From NCBI GenBank assembly GCA_009829735.1, contig CM020618.1:39671030-39735029 (forward strand): DNA of 64,000 nt. Reading direction: 5' to 3'. The position numbers and the translations under genes were made by a program. Below the pieces are notes generated by a model. That model was given only the letters and a program-made list of their open reading frames with translations, was not told where the DNA came from and did no database searches. This document shows, in pieces, positions 1 to 10,445 of this stretch. This DNA comes from Pyropia yezoensis (taxonomy: Eukaryota > Rhodophyta > Bangiophyceae > Bangiales > Bangiaceae). Each line of letters starts with the position of its first letter. Position 1 is the first letter of the stretch.

Positions 1-593
1 TCAGCATTCTCACTGTCTGGAGCTCGAGAGGTGGCCGTGGCGTGCTGCAGTGCTGCGAAACTCTGCTCTATCTTTTTCGCGGCTGCACAGGTCCACTGGC
101 TGATGAGCAAATGGCGTGGTTGTGGGGCGCCCTCTCCCGCCCCGCCCGTATGGAGTGTATGGCGGTGGATGGAGGATCCCGCGCCTGCGTGTCCGTTGCG
201 CTTGGCGCCACCGCCTTGTCCGTGGTTCGTGAGCGCGTTGGGAGGGTCATCCGGTCTATGGTGCTCGCAGGCGGCGTCCGGGACTTTTTCGCACAGACAA
301 GAGGTGCGTGTACTTCGATCCCAGTCGAGGGGCGTGCTCGATGTCGGTGAGGTCGCCCTCTTCCCTCCGACCACGGGGGCGAGGGGTTTCGATCCCGCCC
401 TTTGATTTCCCCCACTTCTTGGGCTGGCGGAAGCGTAAGAGCACAGAGCCTGTCAGTGGCGTGGGTGTGTGGGGCGCTCCGCGTTTGACGCATCGCAAGC
501 ACCTTTTGTCTACTCTTTGGACCCCCTCAGCTATATCTGCTGCTCCCACGCTTCCTGCCTGTCCCCCCACTGGCGTACGACCACCCAGACACC
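1..593. other. left flank, no gene recognised
   Basis: I see no gene here. The stretch lies upstream of the transposase remnant that starts at 594 and may be its promoter or terminal region, but I could not identify a terminal inverted repeat. Confidence 0.3.
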
Positions 594-3500
594 ATGCGTA
601 CGTGCTGCTACTGCCCGCGATCGTTCTCGTCGTCACTGCGCCGCGCTCGTCACATAGCGGCGACGCATCCCGACAAGGACCGCCTGTTGCCGCCTCCTGG
701 GTGGCGTGAGCCGACCGCGCCCAACCGGCAAGGGGCTTTGGCGGGAGCAAGGAGTGAGGCGGTGGACGCGATGGCGACTGCGGCCGCCGCTGTCGCCGTG
801 AACGAGGAAGTCGATGGGCGTGCCGTCGACAGCGACGAGGATGACGACATCCCTGCCCTTGTGACTTACGACGAGGAAGAGGGCGACCTTGGGCTCGAGT
901 CTGACTCCGAGGACGAGGCGCATCCTGACGGCACCAACGATGGTGAGGACGCCACCCGCACGCGCGACGACGGGATGGAGCGATGGTCTCTGGCGCTTGG
1001 CAGGCTGCAGTTGCCCAGAATGACTGGCAGTGTGTCGGCAAGGATCGCCGCAGTGTATGCGGCGATGCCTGAGGCGGACGAGGCGGTGCCGTGCGTAGAC
1101 CCCGCGCTGGCGGAGCGCCCTAACTTCTTTGACACTCCCGCCCTTGAGCTGCTGCTCCGCTTCATTGTCACTTGTGGTGGCGGCGGGATGTCCAAGCCCG
1201 ACCAGCTCGTGCTGGCCAAGGTGCTGCTTGCCATAGTGCCCGACCAGGACGGTCAGATGGGTGTGGCCAATTTGCACGACAAGCTGGCAACCCCGCACAG
1301 CCTTGTCACGGCCGTATGCCGTGAGGAGGCGCGTGTGCTGGCCGATCGCTCGTGGACGCGGGTTCTCCTGTCCGTGGGCGACGGCCTGTACAACTACGAC
1401 CACCGCGACACGCTTGATTGCGCCATCAAGGCTTTGCGCAATGCCGATGACGTGCAGCTAGTGGGGGAGGCTCTTCCACCTGGCCCGGACGGCGATCGGC
1501 GCCTCTCGCTGACGATGTACTCCGACCTATTTTTGGAGGAGCAAGCCGATGTGCAGCGCATCTACGGACCGGACGCCAAGGTCCTAGGCAATAGGCTGCA
1601 CGCTGATGAAGCAGTCATCTCCTGGAACGGGACGTACTACGTGTACCCAATCCGCATCTTTGTCGTCAACGCGCGTGGAGGTAGCGGTGCCTGTGAGACG
1701 ATCGGGCTAATCTCTCACATTCCCAAGGTGGTGGGAAATGGGAAGAACGACCGCACGCGGCAGAAGGTCAGCGACGAGCGGAACGAGCTGCTTCAGAGAT
1801 GCTTGACGCTTGTACTGCGCCGCCTCATCCATGCCAGCGAGCACGGCACGCGTGTGGAACTGTCTGGACATAGCTCTGTCCTGCTCTTACCACGTGTGGT
1901 GGGGATCGTCGTGGACCAAGTGCAAGAGCGTGAGATGATGGGCCTCATGGGGCACCAGTGCACCTTCAATTGCAAGCACTGCGTGGTGCGGCGGGACGAG
2001 TCCTGTACACTCCGTGGTGAGGCTGCTATTCCGCGGCCCGTCGTCGCAACGACTGAGGCCCTGCTGTCCGCGACCCTGTCACGCATGGACGGGGGGAGAT
2101 CGCGCGTACGCGTGGCGCTGGCGAACGACTGCAGTGCTCTCCCCTTTGTATTTGTGCTGGGTGCCGTTCATGGCCTCGGGACGGGGTCGGCGCGCCTGTA
2201 CGACGTTGTGTCGTTCGATACCTTGCACGTTTGGAAGCTGGGTGTGTCGCGGACTCTGACGCAGGACCCTCCGGCAATGCTTGCCGCCGTGTGTGACGGC
2301 CAGTCTGCCCTGCATGGGTCTGAACAAGACACCCTAGATGTCCTGAACTTGCGCGGGTTTGAGCTGGGCCGTCTCTGACGTGCGTCGCCAATGGCTCCAG
2401 GGTACGTGCATTCGCCGCCTTTAGTCCAGTGTGGCCTTCCGTCTCGCTCACCTGCGTAGCCATTCTGGGTTCGGAAGTCAATGACGGGTGCGGAGCAATG
2501 CCAAGCGCTGTTTGCTGACTTGCGTTGCCACCTTCCTCATCATTTCTCTGCGCCTCATACTCGGTCAGCTCCTTTACTCTAGATGTTTCGTGCTGCGCTC
2601 AGTCAAGCAGCTCACTATGAAGGGGCGTCAATGGCGTCATTTCTGCGTGGAATGGCCCCATATGGTAGGCGGGCTCATTGGCCCTGCGGGGTGGCCCGAG
2701 CCGCCTTTCCTTCAAACATCGTCGCGCTCGACGCTGCAGTCCTTGGGCCGGCCCGTGAAGCGGGATGGCACCGTCTCGGGCGCGTCCGAGGAAGGGGCGG
2801 CCTGCCGAGCCAACCGTGCCGGCCTTCTCGTCGACGACCCTGACTACCGCGAACTGTTTGGCAACGCCTTCGTGGAGGACGCGGTGCTGCGGATGATGTG
2901 CCAAGCCGCTCAGCTGATCGGGCTCTTGCTTGGCGACAACCTGGCGAACCCAGAGGTGACCACGGAGGCGGAGGCCAAGCGGATGGCGCAGCTGGCCCGC
3001 GAGCTGGTCGACACAATCCAGGTGCTTCTCGCTGAGGTGCATAACACCAAGCTACACCGCCCCGCACACCACCTGTTACAAGAGCTGCGGAACGTAGGTA
3101 ACCTTTGGGAGGGTGACACCAGCCTCAACGAGTCGGCACACGCGTCCCAGAAGGCCATGTTCCGACGCACGAACAGGGTTGGCCGCTCGCTAATGCTGCA
3201 GACGCTGCGGGCCGCAGAGACGCAGACTGACGTGTTTAAGGTCTTTGACGAGGAAGAGCGGGCGGATGACCGTGACGCTGATCTATCGGCGGCGGCTCAA
3301 GAAGTGGCCCCCGCGGCCGCCGGGGGTCATGTCGGGGAGCAGGACGACGACACGACGCAGCAGCTGAGGACTTCCAAGCGCGGAGTGACCGTCTCCCTTG
3401 CAGCCGTAGCGGAGCGGCCGGGACTGGCTGGACTGGCCAGCGCGCTCGGTGTGCCGCCTACCTTCACGGCAGTGATGGTCAACACGATTATAAAGCATGC

Positions 3501-3974
3501 TGTGTTTGAGTGGGGCGCGCCGTCTGAGCGCCAGCACGTGCGCGGCAGTATGAAGTTCCGAGGCGCGCCTTAGTTCTCGCACATTCGGTACAAGGACGCT
3601 GAGAAGGAGACGCAGTGGGGCATGGTGAAAGTCGAACTACGCGCGGTGGCGGGCGTTCGTCGTCCTTGCGTGGTGGTGCAGTGCTTGCGGCGTGCCAATG
3701 CTCATCGAGGCTGTCTCCTCACGAAGATGGTTGCCAGCGGCTGGATTGGGACTTCGTGCCGCCAGACGACGAGTGGCCGCGCCTTGAGGCAGTGGAGCTA
3801 TCCGCAGTACTCCGCCTGGAGCAGGTCCATATCGACTGGCGAGATCTTGTGGGAAAGCACGACCTCTTGGCCATGCCCTCCACCCAGCCGCGGACGGCGG
3901 AGGAGCGCAGGGCCACGCGGTTCTTCACTAACGCGTTCTACCCCTGGACTACGCGCGCGCAGCGGTACGTCTGA
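594..3974 (+). pseudogene. decayed KDZ/Plavaka-like DNA transposase
   Basis: A transposase remnant in at least three pieces. The ATG at 594 (context ACACCATGC) opens a frame to 2378 that begins with a C2H2 finger (C4, C7, H20, H25). It then has an acidic linker, a segment LTMYSDLFLEEQADV followed by YYVYPIRIFVVN, and a cysteine cluster HQCTFNCKHCVV, an arrangement I associate with Plavaka/KDZ transposases. The frame shifts by one near 2376. An intron-like GTACGTGC lies at 2402, and coding resumes by about 2583 (SVKQLTMKGRQWRHF), running to a TAG at 3571-3573. Beyond that TAG the similarity continues in the same frame, then in another frame to a TGA at 3974. The breaks make it unlikely to be active. 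The family assignment rests on recalled motifs, not on a search. Confidence 0.5.
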
Positions 3975-4914
3975 CCTTCCCGTCCTCCGACTAGGAAGCT
4001 CTTCTTTGTCTACTAGAGGATTTTTGAGAGAATAGCGCTCATGTGGTCGTGCGTCTGCTTGGCCTTGTTATGATGGGTCTTCGTCGATGTCTTGGTCACG
4101 TTCAATTGTATGAATCTTTTCTGCATGGTCCACTTTCACGGGCGAACGCGATTCGTACTCCATGCAGACCCTACGTACCCGTATCAGTCCCTGTGTGGAG
4201 GTATGCGTCCACCCCATGTCCTGACCTGACCTCGACATGCTCAGTCGCCGCATTCGCCGTCATGATCGCCTCGCCGTTCATCCCCTCGCCTTCAGGGCCA
4301 ACTGCATACTCCCACTATCCCGTCCGTACAGTCATCCCACCGCATAAAGACATTAATGCAGTAGTCAGCAATGTCGTCCACGCAGTTTCTATGGGCTGAC
4401 CCGGACAATGACCCGGCAGCACTGATGCCATCACCTGGGCAGCTGCAGTGTTCCACTACTGATGCACAGCCGTCGGCGGCTGCCCAGGATGTCCATTCGC
4501 CACCGTCACCTCCACCGCTAGCTAATGGGAAGGACTGTGTCAGCGCGCTACCGCCACCGTGTGATGTCGATGGCGGCGACCAGCATCGGGTGGCCGTCGC
4601 GGTCGGCTTCGCGCCTGCCGCTGGTGGTGGCTGCCGTAGCTGTGACGGCAGCCGTCCCAAGCGTCGCCGCTGCGGTGGCACCAGGCGCGATCAACGCCGC
4701 AGACGCTGTCCCTAGCATGGGTACCCACCGGCGACAGTTCAAGACGCCGAGACGCCACCCGCCCTGCGGCTGTCTTGTCCGTCGGCAGCATTTGCTGTGG
4801 CGCCGCTGGCTGCGGCCGTCAGCGCCAGTGGAGCCGCCGCCGCTGTGTGCAGGTGAGTTAGCTCCAGAAGCAGCTCAACCAGCCCAGCTGATACCCCCCC
4901 AGCAACCGCCTTGT
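3975..4914. other. spacer, no convincing gene
   Basis: An ATG-initiated frame at 4371-4715 exists, but its composition (A, P, R, G) is what GC-rich noncoding DNA gives by chance. I assign no function. Confidence 0.25.
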
Positions 4915-5298
4915 CGGTCAGTGGCAGCGGCGGCGACTAATGGTGACACTTGCGCCGCCGCAGCCGTTGCCACGGTGGGTGAGAACAGGTGGCAGTGCGG
5001 CGCATCTGCACGGCCCCCCCACCCGTGGCGGCCTCGTCAGTCGGCGGCGGCGGCGGCTGCGGCGACTGGTGACACTTGCCTCGCCGCCGCCGAAGCTACA
5101 GCGGGTGAGAACGGGTGGCGCTGCGGCGTGCCTGCACGGCTCCCCCACCAGCGGCGGCCTCGTCGGTCGGCGGCGGTGGCGGCGGCGCCGACTGGTAACA
5201 CTTGCCCCACCGCCGCCAAATCCACAGTGGGTGAGAACGGATGGCGCTGCGGCGCACCTGCACGGCCTCCCCACCAGCGGCGGCCTCGTCAGTCAGCG
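4915..5298. repeat. 126-bp tandem repeat, about 3 copies
   Basis: The marker GTGAGAACRGRTGGC recurs with GAGAAC at 4981, 5107 and 5233, a period of exactly 126 bp. A second marker, ACTNGTRACACTTGC, recurs at the same spacing. Because 126 is 42 codons, the plus-strand frame 4525-5364 stays open and would encode a 42-residue repeat containing VGEN-W-CG. I cannot tell whether that protein is made. A partial fourth copy seems to decay after 5298. Confidence 0.8.
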
Positions 5299-6284
5299 GT
5301 GAGCGCCCCTCTCACCAGCGGCAGCCTCGTCGGTTGGTGGCGGCAGCGGTGGCGAGGAGCATGAACGATGCCGCCGCCGCCGTCCCCAGATTGGTTGGCG
5401 ACCGGCCGCAGTCCAGCCCGCGCAGCAGCAGCCCCCCCAACTCAAGCCGCATCCTTCGGCGATGACAGACGCGGCGGCAGGCACGACAAGCGCTGCCCAC
5501 CGCCGCCGCCGCGGTGGGTAGCCATGGGCAACAGTTGAGCCTGACCTGCTGCCAGGCCCGAGGACTCGTCCGTAAGCGCGCGGTGGACGGCTCCCGGTTG
5601 CCGCAGTTGGCCGCTGGCGCAGTGATCGGGTCCCCCCTCGGGCACTTAGCGGGCTGCTGCCTGCTGGTGCCAATGCAGTCTCAAACAGCGCCCTTGCGAG
5701 GGGGGGCCTTAAAACCTCCGACCACGAGACAGCAGGCCTCGACCATGAGACGGCAGGCCGCGTTGGCGATCCCGGGCCCCCATTGGCCCATTCCTTGGCT
5801 GTCTCACGACGACGTGAGACAAAAAAACCGCAGCCTGCCAGGCGCCGGGGTGTCGCACACCGAGCGATTCTTCAAGGGTTCATTCATTGGCGAAAACCCT
5901 GGCGGTCCCAGCGCGATATTTAAGGTTTCCGCAAAGAGCAATCAGTATCCAAGGAAATCGCAATATGGCACGTCTTCGTGACGACCACGAAAGGTGGAGC
6001 TCGGCGAGCGCCGTGGGGTGACGCCGGGCCCGCGGTCGCTCTCCGCCCATGCGCCGGCGGCGCTTCCCGTCCTCGACCGCGCGCCGCTGGCGGCGGTGCC
6101 GTCCCTGGCCGCCACCGTGGACCATTCCGCCGGGCGGTTCAGAGAGGGGAGCGCTTGCCCACCTCCCGAATCGTCCTCTCTCCTTGCCGGTCGCCCACCC
6201 TCTGGCCCGGCGCTCCCCGCGGCGTCGCCCCCGCGCCGTTTCGAACCTCCCTTTTCTCATCTCCCCCCCACACGGCATGCCACC
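5299..6284. other. spacer upstream of amidase fragment
   Basis: No gene recognised. Around 5700-5950 the sequence is less GC-rich and carries imperfect copies of GACNANGAGACNGCAGGCC (5720-5760). The bases before 6285 are pyrimidine-rich (CTCATCTCCCCCCCACACGG), like a 5' leader. Confidence 0.25.
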
Positions 6285-6968
6285 ATGCTCCTCTGGATCC
6301 TCCTGGCGGCCCTCTTCCTCCTCTCCACCCACATCGCGGTGGCAGTAGCGGCGTCGTCGCGCTCCCTCGCCGCCGCCCAATGGCGGCAGCTGCTACATCA
6401 CAAGCTCCGCTCCTCCCGCGAGGCCATCCTTGACATTCCGCTGTCCCTGTGCGACTCGGCGCCGATAGCCGACGCGTCGGCCACGGCGACCGCCGCGGCG
6501 ATTGCGGGTGGCCGCCTGACCGCTACCGCCGCCGTCGCGGCGGCGGTGGTGCGCGCCCGGTGGGCGGCCGACGCGACCGGGGCGGTGACGGACGAGTGCT
6601 TCCTCGATGCCCTTCTCCGTGCCTGCTCCTTCGACGAGTACCAGGCCGCGACGGGCCGGACGGTGGGGCCCTTCCTGAGGGTGCCCATCACCGTTGCCGA
6701 CGCCATCGGCGTGGTGGGCATGGACAGCACCCTCGGCCAGGCGCGCCGGTGCTTTGCACCCGCCCCCGTTGACGCGCCGTCGGTGGCGGCGCTCCGCGCG
6801 GCGGGTGCCGTGGTGGTGGCCAAGAGCAACGACGCGGGGGGGGGGCTGTCGCCCGCAACGGGAGTGCCGCCCACTTGGGGGGCAGCCGCCAGCCCGTGGG
6901 CGCCCGACCGCCTGGCCGCCACCGTGCCACGTCCTTGCGTGCGCCGCACAACCCGCAATGTCATGTGA
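6285..6968 (+). pseudogene. FAAH-like amidase, N-terminal fragment
   Basis: The ATG at 6285 has a good context (CCACCATGC) and is followed by a hydrophobic segment (residues 2-24) that could be a signal anchor, as in fatty-acid amide hydrolases. The next ~170 residues resemble the N-terminal part of amidase-signature enzymes: TAAVAAAVVRARWA, then FDEYQAATGRTVGPFLRVPI and GMDSTLGQARRCF, then the strand GAVVVAKSN. Known FAAH enzymes carry the catalytic lysine in a GVPVSLKE-type motif; here the aligned stretch is RVPITVADA, so the lysine is missing. Similarity stops just before the Gly-Ser-Ser motif holding the other two catalytic residues, and the frame ends at 6968. A G-run at 6836-6845 may hide a slip. 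As written it cannot be an active amidase. Confidence 0.6.
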
Positions 6969-7950
6969 CTGAGCTCATCCGCCACTGGCCCAGATCCTTG
7001 CATGGTCCTCGGACAATGCCATCTCTGTGCGAATCACGGGCGCTGACTCTGCGAAGCGCCGACAGATGAGTCCGCTCTCAAGGAACCGGTGTTTTCGCCA
7101 GATTCGCGTCCTCGATGGGGCCGAAGAGCCTCGTCTCTGTGCCATCAAGCAAAAAAACGCTCGTGTCATCGCAGACAATCTTGCTGAGGGCCATTCTCAG
7201 CCACAGACTGACCTCATTCCGAGGCGTCGACTTCCTTCCAGATTTTCTAATTGGAATGTCCCAGGCGCATTGCGACTCGTTCAACACACCTTGAAGCGAC
7301 AATATCCTTCCGTCAATTGTGCCTGGTGCCCGATCATACGAGTTTGTGACCACCGTCGTCGCGACCATCATCGTCGCCGTCGACGGATCAGCCACCGCCA
7401 ATGCATTTCTCATCCCCTCGTGCATACTTGTTTGTACGCTTGCCGGCCTCTGTTCTCTTCCCTGGTGTGTGCCCTGTTCTTGAACTGTCACATACCAGCT
7501 GATTGCTCGGTACGTGATTTTTTTGTCCTGCGTGGTTGTGTCACCCTGTCGTGGAGCACGGCGGCGAGCGCTCGTTTCTCGCATGTGGCCTATGATCGAT
7601 CATGTGGTCTGTGTCGTTCAAGCTTGAGAGCTGGTCTCGTTTTCCGTCGCCTGACCGTCACACGTCTTGTGCTTTCTCTTCGTCTGAGCACGCAGACATC
7701 CCGGCCTCGTATCCCACGACTGCCCTGTCGCAGCTCGTACGCAGGTCGCGGCTATCGGAATCGGGCTGGTACGTGGGGTCGCTCGTGCTGGTCGGGAGCG
7801 TGCGGGCACATGGAGGGTCATGGATCGTTCGTGTGGAGATTCCGGGCATGTGCTGCTCGTCGGGTGGCGGTGGCTGACGTGTGTGACCTGCCCAGGAGGA
7901 ATGCAACCGCCTACCAGGCGTGAAGTCCTCTCGTTTCCATCATCCTTTGA
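6969..7950. other. spacer, lower GC, no gene assigned
   Basis: GC content falls to roughly 50%. Open frames exist on both strands (minus 7584-7078, plus 7027-7923), but none has a motif I recognise. This may be transposon debris. Confidence 0.2.
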
Positions 7951-7973
7951 CTGTGCATTGCGTAGGCCGTCAT

Positions 7974-8176
7974 GTTTGACGACACCTCACGCATGCTCGC
8001 GATATCCTGGTTTTGTTCGAGGGAGAGTCTCAGAGGGAGGCGTGTCGCCGATTGTACACCGTTATGGCATGGATTAAGGCCTATCAGGACTCGGGCGAGT
8101 GGTGGCCAGACCCTGTCATCAGGAACCGCCATGCCGACGACGACTTGTTCGACGCTGATTTCCTACGGGAGGTGAT
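7974..8176 (+). pseudogene. possible transposase helix-turn-helix remnant cut by an LTR
   Basis: After a TGA near 7979 the plus frame reads ARDILVLFEGESQREACRRL and then YQDSGEWWPDPVIRNRH and DDDLFDADFLREVIVAV. The layout suggests an N-terminal homeodomain-like HTH of an IS630/Tc1-type transposase. The segment breaks exactly where the LTR starts at 8177, so the retroelement appears to have landed in it or next to it. No DDE domain is visible. The assignment is by recalled resemblance only. Confidence 0.3.
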
Positions 8177-8643
8177 TGTGGCAGTATGGACCCCAGGTGG
8201 GGGGCAACACGTGCCATGCAAGGGACGGCAGGCAGCTAGTCTGACCCGTTCCTCCCCATGCATTTGGGATCATAATCCCTAAGTTAGAGATAGCTTATTT
8301 AGTAGGAAGTTCAACTTGGATTTGACGGTATTCTGCATTTTATCGTCTTGAATTTTTGTGTGGCCCGGTGGGCAGGTGCTGGGTCGGGAGATTTTGAGTG
8401 GCAAGAATTTGAGGGACCCTGGGGGCATAAGGGGAGGGACAGCGGGGCTTGGCCTCGCTTCCCCGTCCCGACCAAGAAACTGTTGGCCCACACACCATCC
8501 TCTTGTTGGCCGTGGGGGGATCGCCGCACAACAGGGACAGCGTGTGTGCGACTTGCACTTCTTCCGGTTCCCCCGACACGGGAGGCAGCCCTTGGACACC
8601 GCCCCAACTCGGGTGTGGGTGAGCCAAACCGGGTTTTGCCACA
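8177..8643 (+). repeat. LTR of truncated Ty3/gypsy copy (forward)
   Basis: 467 bp bounded by TGTGGCA and TGCCACA, the same terminal inverted heptamer as the other LTRs in this window, in the opposite orientation to the full-length element. It is followed at 8646 by TGGTGGAGGAGCAGG, a possible primer-binding site. No matching 5-bp duplication was found because the right side of this copy is missing. Confidence 0.85.
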
Positions 8644-9398
8644 TTTGGTGGAGGAGCAGGGGACAGGGGTAAACTTTACCTCCGGGTGCACCCGGGTGTA
8701 GGAGGCCCTCTGTCTCAGAGGAACGGTGGTCCTCGTCTGTGTCGTTTGAATCGACAGCCAACATGGCTGGATCGGATCCCCCGTCGTCCGGGGAGTACAC
8801 GGGTGACGCACGTACGCCAGTGCCTCTGAATACTGGCAAGGCACGTGTAGGTTCACCTGGGGCCGCAGAGGGGCCAGGGGTCCCTCAGGCCAGCAGGACT
8901 GGGAGTACGGGCGGGCAACTGGCCACCCCGACTCAGTCTGGAGTTCATTCGCGTGACACCCCTGATGATGGTGGACCGAAGTCCGGCCACCATGTGGTAC
9001 ACTCAACGGGAACGTCCCAAGGTGAGAGGACTGTCCCCGCGGGTTCCACTCGGGTTGGAGCGAACTTTGGCTTGGAGCCGTCGCCAACTAGGCTTTCGGA
9101 GGACGGCGGACCTCCGTTGGTCGGCGATGGGCTCGCGCCCATGCCCCCGGTTGAGACCCCTGAGGAACGTGGTTACCCCTCAGGTGGACTCCCGGAGGCT
9201 GTCCGAGACTCAACTCGAGTCGGAAGCTCCCTGCTGGCAGAGCCTGTCCGTCGGGAGGCGACTGATGTGTTACGGCAGACTTTGCCGGAACTGGTTGTCA
9301 CGATGACGAATACCATTCTGAATCAGATTGTGGCGAGTTTTCCTGATGGTCTCAACGTCCAGACCGGAGTAGGGCTTCCTAGCCCGCAGTCGCAGGGA
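8644..9398 (+). pseudogene. 5' leader and truncated gag of a Ty3/gypsy copy
   Basis: The ATG at 8763 opens a frame collinear with the first ~210 residues of the intact gag on the other strand (shared SSGEYTGDAR, STGTSQG, GGPPLVGDGLAPMPPVE, TMTNTILNQIVAS), with roughly one residue in six changed. Similarity stops after QSQG near 9398, where unrelated sequence begins; the frame ends at 9410. There is no nucleocapsid or pol, so this is a 5'-end fragment of an older or sister copy in inverse orientation. Confidence 0.75.
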
Positions 9399-9639
9399 AC
9401 ACTTCTGTGAGGCACCACCCACACCCGGGCAGACCTCAGCGTACTGGTGAACGGCGTCAGCTGCTCGCGCGAGCCAATGAGGCTGCGGGGCGCGGGTAAG
9501 GTGACGGGTGGGGTGACGGTGATGGGGGTGGGGAAGAAGATGGGCGTGACGTCGGTGAGGGTCGAGGGGGTCGAGGGTAAAGGAGGTCGTTGTATCTGTG
9601 CCTGAGGTTGTCCCTTCCGAGGTCTCCCCGGGTGGCGCC

Positions 9640-10107
9640 TGTGGCAAAAACCACTAGCACACACGCACCCAAGTTGGGGCGGTGTGCTAGGGCTGCCTCC
9701 CGTGTCGGGGGAACCGGAAGAAGTGCAAGTCGCACACACTCTGTCCCTGTTGTGGGGCAAACCCCCCACGGACGAACAAGAGGATGGTGTGTGGTCCAAC
9801 AGTTTCTTGGTCGGGACGGGGACGCAGGGCCAAGCCCCGCTGTCCCTCCCCTTATCCCCCCAGGGCCCACTCAGAATCTCGCCACTCAGAATCTCCCACC
9901 CCAGCACCTGCCCACCGGGCCACACGAAAATTCAAGACGATAAATGCAGAAAACCCTGAAATCCAAGTTGGATTTATTACTAAGCTAACTATCCCAAACT
10001 TAGGGAATATGGACCCAAATGAAGGGGGAGGAACGGATCAGGCTAGTGGCCTGCCGCCCCTTGCATGGCACGTGTTGCCCCCCTACCTGGGGGTCAATAC
10101 TGCCACA
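9640..10107 (-). repeat. 3' LTR of full-length element
   Basis: 468 bp, TGTGGCA at 9640 to TGCCACA at 10107 on the plus strand. It differs from the 5' LTR by T for C near 9978 and T for C in GAATATGG near 10008. Confidence 0.92.
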
Positions 10108-10120
10108 CTCCCCTCTCCTC
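10108..10120 (-). promoter_or_regulatory. polypurine tract
   Basis: On the minus strand the bases directly before the 3' LTR read GAGGAGAGGGGAG, a purine-only tract in the position where plus-strand DNA synthesis of LTR elements is primed. Confidence 0.75.
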
Positions 10121-10445
10121 AGTTCCGACCGACCCGGACGGCCCTGTGAGGGGGTGCGTAAACGCCCGTCTCGGCGTTGGGGGCGCGACTTGCTGTCCCC
10201 CATCGAGTACGTAACGCGGATGTGGAGGCGGTCACGTTGACCGCCCCTCTCCTCAAGCTTGCCCACTTGGCAGCTTGCTCTCCTCAGTTCACACTTCACC
10301 ATCACCACCACCTCCCCTTCACCTTCCACTGGGCCGCCCCACGCTGGGGAGGCCACCTGTATACCCACGATCCGAGTCCCCCTCAACTCGAGGCGGGTCT
10401 CGTGCTGCGATAGCCAGAGAGTCTCTCCCCAACTTGGGGAGAGCC

